A stretch of DNA of 64,000 nucleotides from UBA6770 sp965660875 (GTDB lineage Bacteria; Bacteroidota; Bacteroidia; Flavobacteriales_G; Salibacteraceae): NCBI GenBank assembly GCA_965660875.1, contig CBFIBQ010000002.1, positions 62,001 to 126,000 on the forward strand, read 5' to 3'. The notes under the pieces were generated by a model. It was not told the DNA's origin. It saw only the letters and a program-made list of their open reading frames with translations, and made no database searches. The position numbers and the translations under genes were made by a program. Below, piece after piece: positions 34,539 to 44,368 of the stretch. How positions within the stretch are numbered: the first letter of the stretch is position 1; each line of letters opens with the position of its first letter.

Positions 34539-35872
34539 TAGAGTGAAACAGGTTCTTTTTTCTTGATTTTAAAGAAAGAGGTGAGACTAAAAATAATAGT
34601 AGCCGTGCCGTTACCAATCAAAAGGCCAATGGCTACCGCACTAGCACCCCAAGTTTCAACTGTAAAGTAAGCAAAAACTCCTCCCAACACTAGAGCGATA
34701 GCGTTTATATAAAACCGAAATTTAACCATGCCCAAGCTTAAAATTAATGGTAAATGCCAGAAAAGAACAGCACCCAAAATAGCATTTATAGCAAGGTAGA
34801 GAAAAGGCTCTACTGCCTCCAAATATTCACTTCCATAGGTATAATAGATTATTTCTGCTCGCAATATATAGAGGGTAAATACACCCAAAACCGCTGGCAA
34901 CAAAATCATGCTTGTCATTCTTTTAATCATTACTTCCACTTTGTCGTACTGTCGTTCTGAGATAAGAAGTGAAAGCTGTGGAAATAGCGTGTGGGTAATT
35001 GGGTCTATAACAATTAGCACAGCTTGAGCTAGCTTTTTTGCAATATTATAGAACGCTACTGGAATAGGTCCCAGCATGGCTCCAAGTAAAAGCACGTCAC
35101 CATTATTAATAAATGTTCGCAAAGCTCTGCTTCCAGAATTAGCTAGGGTGTAATTAATTAACTTCTTCTTGTCGGAATCTAGAACACCTATAGGAGAATT
35201 CCAAAATGGTTTTACCACCTGATTCAGCAAACGAAAAGATACTCCATTGAGTAGTGCACTGGCGATTAATTTACTAGCGAAATAAGCGATGAAAAAGGCC
35301 ATAAAATCTTTCGGGTTGAAATAGACCACGAGTCCAACAATCAACAGCTCTACGGCTGCACTTGCAATAACCACAAACGAGTTTTCTTTGAACTTATAAA
35401 ACAAACGAAGCAGCGTGCTACTTATGCCATCAATAAAAGAGGTTGCAGCCACAACAGCATATACCGCTACATAGGTTTCTAGGTCTGGGTCTTCTAAAAA
35501 AACATCATAAACCAGTAGAGTGAGTAAAATGATCACTAGGGTCGACAAACACGCCAATACAAAAGAGATAACAAAACCACTTTTGATGAGTGCTGTGAGT
35601 TTATCAAACTGTTTGGTAGTTAAATAATCGGCACCGTATTTTATAATCGTAGAGCTTAAAGGCAAGGAAAAAAACTGGTGAACCAACCCAGCAAATGCAG
35701 CAATAATGTTGAATGTTCCAAAGAGTTCGACTCCAAGCCCACGAGCTACAATAATCCCTTTAACAAAGACAATAACCGCTCTTATCAAATTCCCGCTTAA
35801 GACCCAAGAGGAGTTTTTAAATAGGAGTTTAAGCTCTAGGTTTTTAATACTAAATATCTGCTTTAGGCTCAT
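34538..35872 (-). CDS. Polysaccharide flippase (Wzx-like)
   Basis: A 444-residue membrane protein with 12-14 predicted helices, of the oligosaccharide flippase/MATE-like superfamily. The start NLIRAVIVFVKGIIVARGLGVE and the segment VHQFFSLPLSSTIIKYGADYL are typical of Wzx proteins. It should flip the lipid-linked repeat unit across the inner membrane, ahead of the polymerase at 28259. It lies 11 bases after the Wzc-like kinase. Confidence 0.82.
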   Translation of the reverse strand: MSLKQIFSIKNLELKLLFKNSSWVLSGNLIRAVIVFVKGIIVARGLGVELFGTFNIIAAFAGLVHQFFSLPLSSTIIKYGADYLTTKQFDKLTALIKSGFVISFVLACLSTLVIILLTLLVYDVFLEDPDLETYVAVYAVVAATSFIDGISSTLLRLFYKFKENSFVVIASAAVELLIVGLVVYFNPKDFMAFFIAYFASKLIASALLNGVSFRLLNQVVKPFWNSPIGVLDSDKKKLINYTLANSGSRALRTFINNGDVLLLGAMLGPIPVAFYNIAKKLAQAVLIVIDPITHTLFPQLSLLISERQYDKVEVMIKRMTSMILLPAVLGVFTLYILRAEIIYYTYGSEYLEAVEPFLYLAINAILGAVLFWHLPLILSLGMVKFRFYINAIALVLGGVFAYFTVETWGASAVAIGLLIGNGTATIIFSLTSFFKIKKKEPVSL

Positions 35873-35883
35873 GTGGTATTGGT

Positions 35884-38256
35884 TTAAGCCTTTCTAGAAC
35901 CAAAAAATCTACTTATGAAAGAACGGTCTTTTTCTAATTCGTAATAACCTGAACCATATTTGGTTGCTTTGTCAGCATCATTCACTAAAATACTAAGATG
36001 TTCCATATTTCCACCTTCCACAAGTTCATTAATTCTACTTAAGAAATCACGTTTTGAGTAACCTTGTCTTACCACGTATAGGTTTAAATCTGAATGTTCT
36101 TTTAGAATTAATGCGTCGGCTACAATTCCTAGGGGAGGAGTATCCAATATTATGTAGTCGAAAGATGCTTTAAGCTCAGCAATTAATTCCCCAGTACGTT
36201 TACCGATAATTAACTCTGCAGGGTTTGGAGGGATATTTCCTGAATTGATTAAAAACAGCCCATCTTGTTTTGTTGGTGTTAGAATATCTTTAAGCTCTGC
36301 ACGTTCAGTGAGGTAATTACTAATACCTTGAGAATTTTCCATGCTCAAGTAGTTGTGAATCTTTGGTTTTCGTAAATCAAAACCTAACAGTACCGTTTTT
36401 TTACCAGAGGCGGCCAAAATTGAAGCCAGATTAATGGCACAGAATGTTTTTCCTTCTTTAGCTATTGTCGAAGTAAGCATTATAACAAAAGGATGCTTGT
36501 TTTTTTGAAAGAAGGACAAGTTGGTTCTTATAATCCTGAATGATTCAGCTAATACAGACTTAGGCTTTTCTATCGCTACAAATTGAGTCCCATCTGCTTT
36601 CCCTTTCGGAATAAGTCCCATAATCGGAGTATTTGTACCGGCTTCAATATCTCCTTTACTATTTATTGTGTCGTTTAAAAAGTCAACACCCACAATAACT
36701 ACGGAAGGAATGATAATTCCAAGAATGATTGCAATAAGATAAACCATTCTTTTTTTAGGAGAGATAGGGCTTAGTGAGTTCAGCATGGCAGGTTCAATAA
36801 CCTTGCAATCGGGTGTGTTTGAAGACATTGAAATTGCTGCTGAAGACCTTTTTTGCATTAAAAAGAGGTAAATGTTTTCGTTCAGCTTTAACAGCCTATT
36901 TAAGTTTACTAATTGTCTTTCTGTATTTGGTAGTTTTCTGGCACTGATACTTGCTTCTTCCGCTTGTTTGTTTAAATCATCAAGAATAATCTTATTGGCC
37001 TTTGATAGATTTTCAATGCTGACTTCTAGCGCAGAAATGACTTCTTTCTTACGACTTTTTATTTGGCTCAACATCGGGCTTTTGGTATTTCCAGCTTGAA
37101 TTAAATTCTTTTCGGCCATATTTAACTCAAGCAATGTTTTTACCAAATCATTTATGATTAGATCTTGAATACCAAAGGCAGACGGGGCAATTAGGCTATT
37201 TAAATTACTTTCACCACCTTTTTTGATATTGGATTGCAAATAGTCGTAATAACGCTGAACTACCTCATATTGTGCTTTTTTGGATTCTATGGTGTTGTAC
37301 TTTTCAATGAGCAATTTGCCCTCAACACTTAAATCCGACATTTTTTCTGAAGATTTAAACGTCTCCAAATTTTTCTCTCTTTTTGATAATGAGTCTGAGA
37401 TACTTGCCAGCTGCTTATCAATAAAGGCTAATGTCTTTCTGGCTGCCTCGTTTTTGTGTACTAAATTTTGGTCGATATATTTATCAATGAGCGTATTCAT
37501 AAAATCAATGGTTTTTTGAGGGTTAGCCGTAACCATCGACATCTTCAAAATCTTTGAAAAGGTTTCGCGTTCTTCTACTTTCAGTTTATTGCGGTAGGCG
37601 TAGGTGATACTTTCAATGTTAAGTATTTTCACAGAGTATGTTTGCTCATAACTAGCGAGTTGATTGAATTTTTTAGATTTCTGTATGCTGAACGTAAAAT
37701 CCCCTAGTTTAATGGGCTCGCTAAAATTGCTTGTTTGGTTTAGCTGTAAATCAAAAAGCTCTGAGTCAGTCGATATTTGAAATTTTGAGTCATCAATAAG
37801 TTGAATATTGAATTTAACTCCAGTTGGTAAACTCAGTGTATCATTTAATCTATCGTACTCAAAAATGAAAGGTCTGTTTTCGTACAGTTCTTTATTTAAA
37901 TAGCCGTTATCAACGGTGTAAACTACCTCGAATTTCAGAGCTTTTAGAGCATCCTTTACAAGTGGAAATGATTTGAAAATAATTGCTTCGTCCGAAGCGT
38001 CAGAGAGTTTTCTTCTGAATTTGGAACCAAATAGTATTTCATTTGGATTATCAAGTTGTTCGCTTTTAGTTATCTCAATGGTGCTCTCAACTTTATACTT
38101 ATTAGCAACGAATTTTAAACGAAAATGAGTAATTATAAGCGCTAGAATAACACAAATTGCAACCCATGGCCATTTTTTCAAATACCTAATAACTCCGGCT
38201 TTAAACTGCGCGGTTTCTTGTCGGTTAGATTGCTCTATTTGTTCTTCTAATTTCAC
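35884..38256 (-). CDS. Polysaccharide co-polymerase and tyrosine autokinase (Wzc-like)
   Basis: A 790-residue inner-membrane protein. It has two membrane helices (near residue 35 and near residue 510), a long periplasmic coiled-coil region between them, then a cytoplasmic BY-kinase: Walker A TSTIAKEGKT, Walker A' VLLGFDLRKP and Walker B YIILDTPPLGI. The C-terminus has a few Tyr (GSGYYELEKD) rather than a long tyrosine cluster. It controls chain length and export with the Wza-like protein next to it. The start is GTG, directly abutting the Wza-like stop. Confidence 0.88.
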   Translation of the reverse strand: MKLEEQIEQSNRQETAQFKAGVIRYLKKWPWVAICVILALIITHFRLKFVANKYKVESTIEITKSEQLDNPNEILFGSKFRRKLSDASDEAIIFKSFPLVKDALKALKFEVVYTVDNGYLNKELYENRPFIFEYDRLNDTLSLPTGVKFNIQLIDDSKFQISTDSELFDLQLNQTSNFSEPIKLGDFTFSIQKSKKFNQLASYEQTYSVKILNIESITYAYRNKLKVEERETFSKILKMSMVTANPQKTIDFMNTLIDKYIDQNLVHKNEAARKTLAFIDKQLASISDSLSKREKNLETFKSSEKMSDLSVEGKLLIEKYNTIESKKAQYEVVQRYYDYLQSNIKKGGESNLNSLIAPSAFGIQDLIINDLVKTLLELNMAEKNLIQAGNTKSPMLSQIKSRKKEVISALEVSIENLSKANKIILDDLNKQAEEASISARKLPNTERQLVNLNRLLKLNENIYLFLMQKRSSAAISMSSNTPDCKVIEPAMLNSLSPISPKKRMVYLIAIILGIIIPSVVIVGVDFLNDTINSKGDIEAGTNTPIMGLIPKGKADGTQFVAIEKPKSVLAESFRIIRTNLSFFQKNKHPFVIMLTSTIAKEGKTFCAINLASILAASGKKTVLLGFDLRKPKIHNYLSMENSQGISNYLTERAELKDILTPTKQDGLFLINSGNIPPNPAELIIGKRTGELIAELKASFDYIILDTPPLGIVADALILKEHSDLNLYVVRQGYSKRDFLSRINELVEGGNMEHLSILVNDADKATKYGSGYYELEKDRSFISRFFGSRKA

Positions 38257-39060
38257 TTATCTTGTTGTAATAGAAATTATTAGGATAATGGTTGATAGTG
38301 CTGATAACGCTAAAGGTAACGCATTGTCGGTACTAAACTTCTTAACTTTTAATGGCATAACATGAATTACGTCATTGGGTTGCACAAAGTAATTAGGGGT
38401 AGAAACTAAGTTAGGGTCGGTTAAATCCAAATACGTGATGGAAACTTTATTTCCATTCTTTCTGATTAATTTCACTTGTTTTCGGTTAGCAAAATCAGTC
38501 AAATCATTACCGAGACCTATGGCATCAAATATGGTTGGTTTGTGAGTTATTAGTTGATATTGTCCAGGAGCATTAAATTCTCCAAGTAAAGTAACATTAT
38601 AGTTTGTCATATAAAGCTTAACAGATGGATTGGAAATATAGCCTTGGCAAGCTTTCTTAATTGATTGAGTTAACTGCATAATGGTTTTGTCTTTTGCCAA
38701 GATTTTGCCCAATAATGGGAGGTCAATAAAGCCATCATCAAGAACAATAAAATCATGCACTGAAGGAACTTGGTGAATCAGATTTACGGTTTTATCAGTT
38801 TGACTGTTCATTTCCATGCCTTCACCAAATGATACGCCTTCAGATGGGTCTGTAATTTTAATATAAAACCGATCTCCAGGTCTTATTTTATATTCCCAAG
38901 AATCTACAGTATATGGTTTTTCAAAACTTTCTCCTTCCAGATATACAATCTTTTTCGTCGGAATACATGAGGACATAGACATTCCTAATCCAATAAAAAT
39001 CAACACAATTTTATGGGTCATTATTTTACTGAAAGCAAACCCATTTGTTAAGTTTTTCAT
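38257..39060 (-). CDS. Polysaccharide export lipoprotein (Wza-like)
   Basis: An outer-membrane lipoprotein for polysaccharide export. A lipobox MSMSSC is present (Cys32 from the first ATG; Cys19 if the ATG at 39021 is used). YKIRPGDRFYIKI is the export-domain start, then DDGFIDLPLLGKI and a SLBB-type LLGEFNAPGQYQLI block; the C-terminus has one hydrophobic helix, LPLALSALSTIILIISI. Together with the Wzc-like protein it forms the export complex. It abuts the Wzc-like gene with no gap. Confidence 0.88.
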   Translation of the reverse strand: MKNLTNGFAFSKIMTHKIVLIFIGLGMSMSSCIPTKKIVYLEGESFEKPYTVDSWEYKIRPGDRFYIKITDPSEGVSFGEGMEMNSQTDKTVNLIHQVPSVHDFIVLDDGFIDLPLLGKILAKDKTIMQLTQSIKKACQGYISNPSVKLYMTNYNVTLLGEFNAPGQYQLITHKPTIFDAIGLGNDLTDFANRKQVKLIRKNGNKVSITYLDLTDPNLVSTPNYFVQPNDVIHVMPLKVKKFSTDNALPLALSALSTIILIISITTR

Positions 39061-39136
39061 GGAATAAATATGTAATCGAGTAAATTTAATGTTGCTTAAA
39101 GACTAATAGAAAATGCGACTTATAAATTAATAGGTT

Positions 39137-40489
39137 TTACTGTTCTACAACACTATAAAAAACCCATGCGTCCTTTTGGATTCCATTTTTTCTTACTTCT
39201 CGCATTTTGGAAATGGCTTCTTCTCTATCATCATATCTTCCAACAGAAACCAAATACATGGTCTTTGTTCTATTTCGCACAATAGTAGCTAACTCACCCT
39301 TCTTCTTATATTCCTCGGCACTGATTTTAGCTCTCCTTAAAGTCTGAAAAGCTGCCACAATTATGAAGTTACCTTTTCCACTATAAATTTCCGAAGGAGG
39401 TTGTTGTGGCTCTACAATTTTATTTGAGTCAATAATCGTATCAGAAACCTCTGGCTCTATCTCTCTTTCAATAATCGCTTCCTTAATTTGTTCAACTTCA
39501 GCAGTTGTTGAGTCAACTTTATCTTCTATTTTATTAACTTCTTTTTGAACCACCTCCGAGTCTTTTTCAGCCACTTCAACCTCTTCATTCACTTCCGGCT
39601 CCTCATTTACAATTAGCTTCGGTTTGAGCGTGTCAAGTGTATGGTTTTCAGCAGCTTTTTCAGAAGAGTTCGTACGAGTGATTTCTTCGGAATAGGAAGT
39701 CTTTTTATTTTTCCTTTTTCCCTTTCCGAAGTAATAGGTACACCCCACTGATGTATACGACATATAATCGTTTGCACTATTTGGAGATTCCCAGGCATCC
39801 AACCTATCATTCCAAATGTACTTTATTGCAGACCCTGCATTAACCTCAAATTTTTCGTTAATCATATATGACAAGTCAAAGCCAAAAGTTGAAATGGCTT
39901 CAGTGGTTTCACTTGACTGTCCTCTGTGCTTGCCATAAAGTAGATGAACGGACTCGTCTTCTAATGCATAAACCTTGGAGTCAAAAAAAATAAGACCATG
40001 GCTTACATTTACATGAGCCGATAGCTTGTTGAATAGTTCTGATTTATCTTTAAAGATTAGTTTAGTTAAATTCAGATCAATTTTCGGAAAAGTTAACTCG
40101 AGAATATTTGTTTGAAAAAAAACTCCAAGACCTAAATCTCGCGGTTCATTTACGGCTCCCAAAGTGTTGATGCTTTCAGAGGTGGCTCGCAATTTCCCAC
40201 CCAAAACACCACCACTTAGCCTAAGTACTTCCAAGAAATCATAGTTTACTGTTAGTCCGAACCCTAACTTGTTTTCAGATGGCCTAAAAAAGCTTGCTGC
40301 AGACGGCTGAATTCCCAAGTCGGTATAGGAATGCAAAAACCCAACACTTGGAGAAACGCTCAGGTTATTGATGAAATTATGACTTTTGTTTTCTGACTCA
40401 GAATTTGGGTTTTGACCTTTCAAAGTAATATGGGACAAGAACACAAAAGCTAATACAGAACAGAAACTATATATTGAAGAATGATTCAT
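39137..40489 (-). CDS. Outer-membrane protein with C-terminal SPOR domain
   Basis: A 450-residue protein with a signal peptide, a region of beta strands that looks like a small porin-type barrel (LGFGLTVNYDFLEVLRLSGG), a glutamate-rich linker (residues 265-360) and a C-terminal SPOR domain starting GKGNFIIVAAFQTLRRAKI. SPOR domains bind peptidoglycan lacking stem peptides, so this may tie the export complex to the wall or to the division site. It is first in the polysaccharide operon and has its own promoter candidate. The role in export is inferred from position. Confidence 0.75.
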   Translation of the reverse strand: MNHSSIYSFCSVLAFVFLSHITLKGQNPNSESENKSHNFINNLSVSPSVGFLHSYTDLGIQPSAASFFRPSENKLGFGLTVNYDFLEVLRLSGGVLGGKLRATSESINTLGAVNEPRDLGLGVFFQTNILELTFPKIDLNLTKLIFKDKSELFNKLSAHVNVSHGLIFFDSKVYALEDESVHLLYGKHRGQSSETTEAISTFGFDLSYMINEKFEVNAGSAIKYIWNDRLDAWESPNSANDYMSYTSVGCTYYFGKGKRKNKKTSYSEEITRTNSSEKAAENHTLDTLKPKLIVNEEPEVNEEVEVAEKDSEVVQKEVNKIEDKVDSTTAEVEQIKEAIIEREIEPEVSDTIIDSNKIVEPQQPPSEIYSGKGNFIIVAAFQTLRRAKISAEEYKKKGELATIVRNRTKTMYLVSVGRYDDREEAISKMREVRKNGIQKDAWVFYSVVEQ

Positions 40490-40512
40490 TGAGCAACATG
40501 TTAAGATTGATA

Positions 40513-40520
40513 CAAATGTA
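40513..40520 (-). promoter_or_regulatory. -7 element of the polysaccharide operon (TACATTTG)
   Basis: TAnnTTTG match 23 bases upstream of the ATG at 40489 on the minus strand. No well-placed -33 TTG is seen, so this is a weak call. The gap 40490-40576 otherwise holds only AT-rich sequence. Confidence 0.3.
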
Positions 40521-40576
40521 TTAGCAAATATGGTGGATATAATTAAACAAACAATTATTGTTAAATAGTGATTGGT

Positions 40577-40882
40577 TTATTTCCTGAATAAAAACCCCAA
40601 ACCCATTCGGCTCAGCATTTTCTTTTCAAAATCCCAAAAGAATTTAAATTGCCCAAATACAAAACCAACAACAGGCAGCGTTAACTGGTAGATTGGAAAA
40701 ACTAAAAAGATACGGAGCACTACATATAAGAACCAACCATTTTCTTCTGGAGAAATGCCTATATATGCTGTAACAGGTTTGGCTACCCATGCTGCAAATG
40801 AGCCATTTATGGCAAAAACAATCAGAATTAAGATAACTTGAAGGTTAGATTTAATTCCCCAACGTTGTTTCAATTTTTCCAT
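40577..40882 (-). CDS. Small membrane protein (DUF6787-like)
   Basis: A 101-residue protein with two hydrophobic helices, NLQVILILIVFAINGSFAAW and VLRIFLVFPIYQLTLPVVGF, and a basic C-terminus. It resembles small Bacteroidota membrane proteins annotated as DUF6787. The ATG is preceded by a perfect -7 element. The function is unknown; it lies next to the BadF-type kinase. Confidence 0.7.
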   Translation of the reverse strand: MEKLKQRWGIKSNLQVILILIVFAINGSFAAWVAKPVTAYIGISPEENGWFLYVVLRIFLVFPIYQLTLPVVGFVFGQFKFFWDFEKKMLSRMGLGFLFRK

Positions 40883-40886
40883 GTTG

Positions 40887-40894
40887 CAAACTTA
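40887..40894 (-). promoter_or_regulatory. -7 promoter element (TAAGTTTG)
   Basis: A perfect TAnnTTTG match 4 bases before the ATG at 40882, with a TTG about 21 bases upstream as -33 candidate. It predicts a nearly leaderless transcript. Confidence 0.45.
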
Positions 40895-40926
40895 AGGGCT
40901 AGAAATGGATTTTTACAACAAATAAT

Positions 40927-41775
40927 CTAGCTTGGACTGTGAAAGGCAATGAGTCCGTCTAATGGCGACTTTAAAACAGTTCCCTTTTCAATTTTCCAAT
41001 CATCAAGTACTTCCTTTAGAATACTTTCAAAATAAAATGCAACTGAACCCACAAAATGTACAGGTGCATCAGATGCCTCTGGAAATTGTACAATGTGGAA
41101 CTTTACGAACTTGTTGAAGCATTTGTGGACCAATTCTTCGGTGTAGTTATGGTTGGCGTGCTCTCCCAGAAACTTTACAAAGGAGGCTATATATGCATTT
41201 GGCTTATTTGCAGAATACACTTTGTCAATTAACTCTTCTGGGCTGTATTGGTATGTCTTGTAAAATGCATCAATTATAGCGGATGGGGGTACTTTGTATA
41301 AAATGTCTCGAAGTAAACTTTTTCCAAGGTGAGTGCCACCTCCTTCATCGCCCAATAAGTATCCCGGTGAAGGATGCCCGTATTGAATACTACTACCATC
41401 AAAATAAACACAATTCGACCCAGTCCCTAAAATGCCAACGATTCCAGCCTTGTTGTCACAAGTGGCATTTACAGCGGCATCAATATCATGAAAGATTTCG
41501 ATAGTTGCAGTTGAAAATAGTTTTTTGAGTCCGGCGAGAATTATTCCTTTTCGTTTATCAGAAGAACACCCCGACCCATAAAAAAATACTTCTAATTCTG
41601 CTGTTTTTAAATTTTTGAAGAATTCGTGTGTATTCAGTTCGATAAAAACTTCTTCACTGCCCAGAATGTATGGATTAAGTCCGATAGTTGAGTAATACTT
41701 TTTTGTATCTCCATCAACTAAAACCCAGTCTGTTTTGGTTGATCCACTCTCAGCAATAAGTGTTTGTTTATACAT
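40927..41775 (-). CDS. BadF/BadG/BcrA/BcrD-type kinase (N-acetylglucosamine kinase-like)
   Basis: A 282-residue ASKHA-fold ATPase. The phosphate-1 motif is AESGSTKTDW, the phosphate-2 motif GILGTGSN, and GDEGGGTHLG is the adenosine/phosphate loop. Its size and motifs match the N-acetylglucosamine kinase-like branch, which phosphorylates amino sugars recycled from peptidoglycan or chitin. Its start overlaps the 3' end of the response-regulator gene by 8 bases, suggesting coexpression. Confidence 0.8.
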   Translation of the reverse strand: MYKQTLIAESGSTKTDWVLVDGDTKKYYSTIGLNPYILGSEEVFIELNTHEFFKNLKTAELEVFFYGSGCSSDKRKGIILAGLKKLFSTATIEIFHDIDAAVNATCDNKAGIVGILGTGSNCVYFDGSSIQYGHPSPGYLLGDEGGGTHLGKSLLRDILYKVPPSAIIDAFYKTYQYSPEELIDKVYSANKPNAYIASFVKFLGEHANHNYTEELVHKCFNKFVKFHIVQFPEASDAPVHFVGSVAFYFESILKEVLDDWKIEKGTVLKSPLDGLIAFHSPS

Positions 41776-42157
41776 TCTGTGCTATTCCTTTTTGCCTCAA
41801 CAGTCTATTAACCCTAATTACCAATTCGTTAGGGCTAAATGGTTTAGTCATAAATTCATCTGCTCCCATCTCAAATGCTTTGATAACATTTTGTTCTTGT
41901 CTCAGCGTGGTAAGTAGTATTACCGGTATTTCTTTTTCAGTAAAATCTTTAACGTGCTTTACTAGTTCTAAACCAGAAACATAGGGCATCATAACGTCAC
42001 TAATTATAAGGTCAGGTAACTCGGACCGAAGCATATCCTGCGCTATTTTACCATTTTCGGCCGTAACGATTGTAAATCCCTCTTTCTTCAATCGAAATTC
42101 AATCGTTTTTAGAAGCATTTTTTCATCTTCAACAACCAATATTTTTATGCCCTTCAT
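41768..42157 (-). CDS. CheY-like response regulator
   Basis: A single receiver domain of 129 residues with no output domain. The phospho-acceptor Asp is in LIISDVMMP near residue 53; the acidic pocket EDE is at the N-terminus and the conserved Lys is in MTKPFSP. The ATG follows a TATTTTCG element 6 bases upstream. It is divergent from the YaiO-HEAT-GT2 unit beginning at 42241, so it may control that exopolysaccharide system; no cognate kinase is visible in the window. Confidence 0.88.
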   Translation of the reverse strand: MKGIKILVVEDEKMLLKTIEFRLKKEGFTIVTAENGKIAQDMLRSELPDLIISDVMMPYVSGLELVKHVKDFTEKEIPVILLTTLRQEQNVIKAFEMGADEFMTKPFSPNELVIRVNRLLRQKGIAQNV

Positions 42158-42240
42158 GAGCTGCGAAAATAAGTTATGAAAACGCGAAAGGACAATTATT
42201 TTATCTTTTTGTTGACCAAGTGATATGTTGGTTATCGAAA

Positions 42241-44367
42241 ATGAAGAGTATTTATATGGATCGCTCGATTCATTCAGTGTTAAACTATAATTTCGCGTCA
42301 GTGAAAAACTCTGTAGTACGATTTTATATACTTAGCATTTTATTTTGCTTGATGGTGGTGTCAAAATCGAGCAAAGCACAAGATCTGGGGGCTTTGTTTG
42401 GGAACGCTCAAAAACATGCTTTTGCTGGAGAATATCGCCAAGCATTGGATTTGTGTGATAGTATAATTGCGATTAAATCGGACCATTTTGATGCGAGAAT
42501 TTTACAAGCTCGAGTTTATTCATGGGACAAGCAGTTTGATCAATCGATAAAAAAATGCAAATCGTTAAGTGAGGATTTTCCAGATAATAAATCAGTCTAT
42601 TTAGTTTGGGGAACTGTAGAACGTTGGAATAAAGAGTACTCCGCTTCCTTAAGTGTTTTAAGTGATGGACTAGAGAAGCATGAGTCGGACCCTGAATTAA
42701 TGTTAGCCTATGCGAACACATTAAAGTCTATGGGTAAGTTAGTTGGAGCACTGGATTTTGCTGATTCTATCTTAAACGCAAATCAAAATGCATTGAACGC
42801 AAACCTGTTTAAAATTGAATTGCTCACCTCAATGGATAGTACGATTAGCTCCAAAAAGTTAGCGGATAGTTTAATCAAAATTTTTCCCGAGAATATTAAT
42901 TTGCGTGTGTTGAGATCCAAAAACTGGTGTGCGCAAAATCAATTTGATACCGCATATTGTGATTTGGATACTGGATTTCAAATTGACTCTGCAAGTATTG
43001 CATTGCACCATCAAAATACCAATATACCGATTTGGAAAGGTGTTAATGATACTGCTATAATTCATGCTGATAAAGGTCTTGTCTTTCACCCAAAGGATGA
43101 AATTCTAAGAACATTGATGGCAAAGGCCTACTTGAGATTAGATTCATTAACACCCTGTGATTCTATTTGTGCCGTGCTCTTAGAAGAAGACTCAGTGAAC
43201 TATGATGTCTGGACGTTGGTATTGAATAGTCAACTTCAACAAGAAAAATTTGATTCCGTTTTAACAATAGTCAATGCTTTGGATACAGTATTTCCAGCTG
43301 ATGAAGAGTTACTTCGGTTCAGGGTTTTAGCTTATACGGGAAAGAAGAAGTACAAAAAAGCCATTCGAGCTTTTGAACAAGGTCCTAGGCCAATTGATTC
43401 GCTTGATGAGAACTCAAAAATATTGTACACGAAATTACATTTTTGGGATAGGCAAAGTTCGGATGCGCTAAAGCTTTCCAATCGATTCATAGATCAGCAT
43501 CCAAAAGAACCCGGATTTTATGCTATTAAGGCAAGGATTCAAAAAAGTAGGTATGAAAAGAACAATGCCTTGGCTACAATTGATTCGGGCTTAGTAGCGG
43601 ACTCCGCCAATACTGAATTGATTGAATTGAGAAAAGAAGTTGAGGCAATACTGTTGAACCAAATCGGTGGATTTGTAACCTATGATATTTGGAGTAATGC
43701 CTTGGACCCAACGTGGAACAGAACTGCGCTGACATTGGAGTACCAACGCAGAATTAAACGACATGTGCTTTTGGGTAGGGTTACTCTAGCTAATCGATTT
43801 GACAGCACTGGTGTGCAATTTGAAATAGATGCATATCCCGTATTTACGGATTGGATGTATGCCTATGTTAATGTTGGGGTATCCAATAACTTTTTGTTTC
43901 CGCAGTTCAGGGCAGGTTTTGAACCATTTGTTTCATTGCCAGCCAATTTTGAAGCCAGTTTAGGGTTTAGGTTTCTGCAGTACCTGACAGACGATGTAAC
44001 TATTTTTACAGGCAGTATTGCGAATTACCCCGGTAATTTTTGGATTTCTTTCCGACCCTATTTCATTTTTAAACCCAACGGTTTATTTCAGTCGTACCAA
44101 TTACAAGCAAGGTACTTTTTTAAAGACCCGCTAACATTTTTGGAGGCATATGCTGGAACTGGTTCATCTCCGGATAACGCATATTTAGATCCAGTGTTTA
44201 CTCAAACTGTAGAGTCTACCAGTTTCAATATTGGATTGGGTTATCAGCAGAAATTAACCCGATCGTTGCATGGAAAAGCTTGGGTGATTTACGATCAATA
44301 TTTCCCCCAACAAATCGCAGATTTTAATATTCTTAGCCTGAATTTGGGCATTTGGTGGAGATTTTAA
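42241..44367 (+). CDS. TPR protein with C-terminal YaiO-type outer-membrane barrel
   Basis: About 708 residues. A signal-like hydrophobic segment (FYILSILFCLMVVSKSS) is followed by TPR-like helical repeats to about residue 475, then a beta-barrel rich in aromatic strands ending in NLGIWWRF, as in YaiO-family proteins. The earlier GTG at 42220 and the later ATG at 42256 are alternatives. TPR plus barrel is the layout of PgaA-type exporters, so I infer export of the polymer made by the GT2 protein at 45453. It is 1 base before the HEAT protein gene. Confidence 0.78.
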   Translation: MKSIYMDRSIHSVLNYNFASVKNSVVRFYILSILFCLMVVSKSSKAQDLGALFGNAQKHAFAGEYRQALDLCDSIIAIKSDHFDARILQARVYSWDKQFDQSIKKCKSLSEDFPDNKSVYLVWGTVERWNKEYSASLSVLSDGLEKHESDPELMLAYANTLKSMGKLVGALDFADSILNANQNALNANLFKIELLTSMDSTISSKKLADSLIKIFPENINLRVLRSKNWCAQNQFDTAYCDLDTGFQIDSASIALHHQNTNIPIWKGVNDTAIIHADKGLVFHPKDEILRTLMAKAYLRLDSLTPCDSICAVLLEEDSVNYDVWTLVLNSQLQQEKFDSVLTIVNALDTVFPADEELLRFRVLAYTGKKKYKKAIRAFEQGPRPIDSLDENSKILYTKLHFWDRQSSDALKLSNRFIDQHPKEPGFYAIKARIQKSRYEKNNALATIDSGLVADSANTELIELRKEVEAILLNQIGGFVTYDIWSNALDPTWNRTALTLEYQRRIKRHVLLGRVTLANRFDSTGVQFEIDAYPVFTDWMYAYVNVGVSNNFLFPQFRAGFEPFVSLPANFEASLGFRFLQYLTDDVTIFTGSIANYPGNFWISFRPYFIFKPNGLFQSYQLQARYFFKDPLTFLEAYAGTGSSPDNAYLDPVFTQTVESTSFNIGLGYQQKLTRSLHGKAWVIYDQYFPQQIADFNILSLNLGIWWRF

Positions 44368-44368
44368 T

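Noticed and set aside
40550..40562. AACAATTATTGTT palindrome as terminator of the small membrane protein gene
   Set aside because: The centre is a single base, so a stable hairpin cannot form, and the sequence is very AT-rich.
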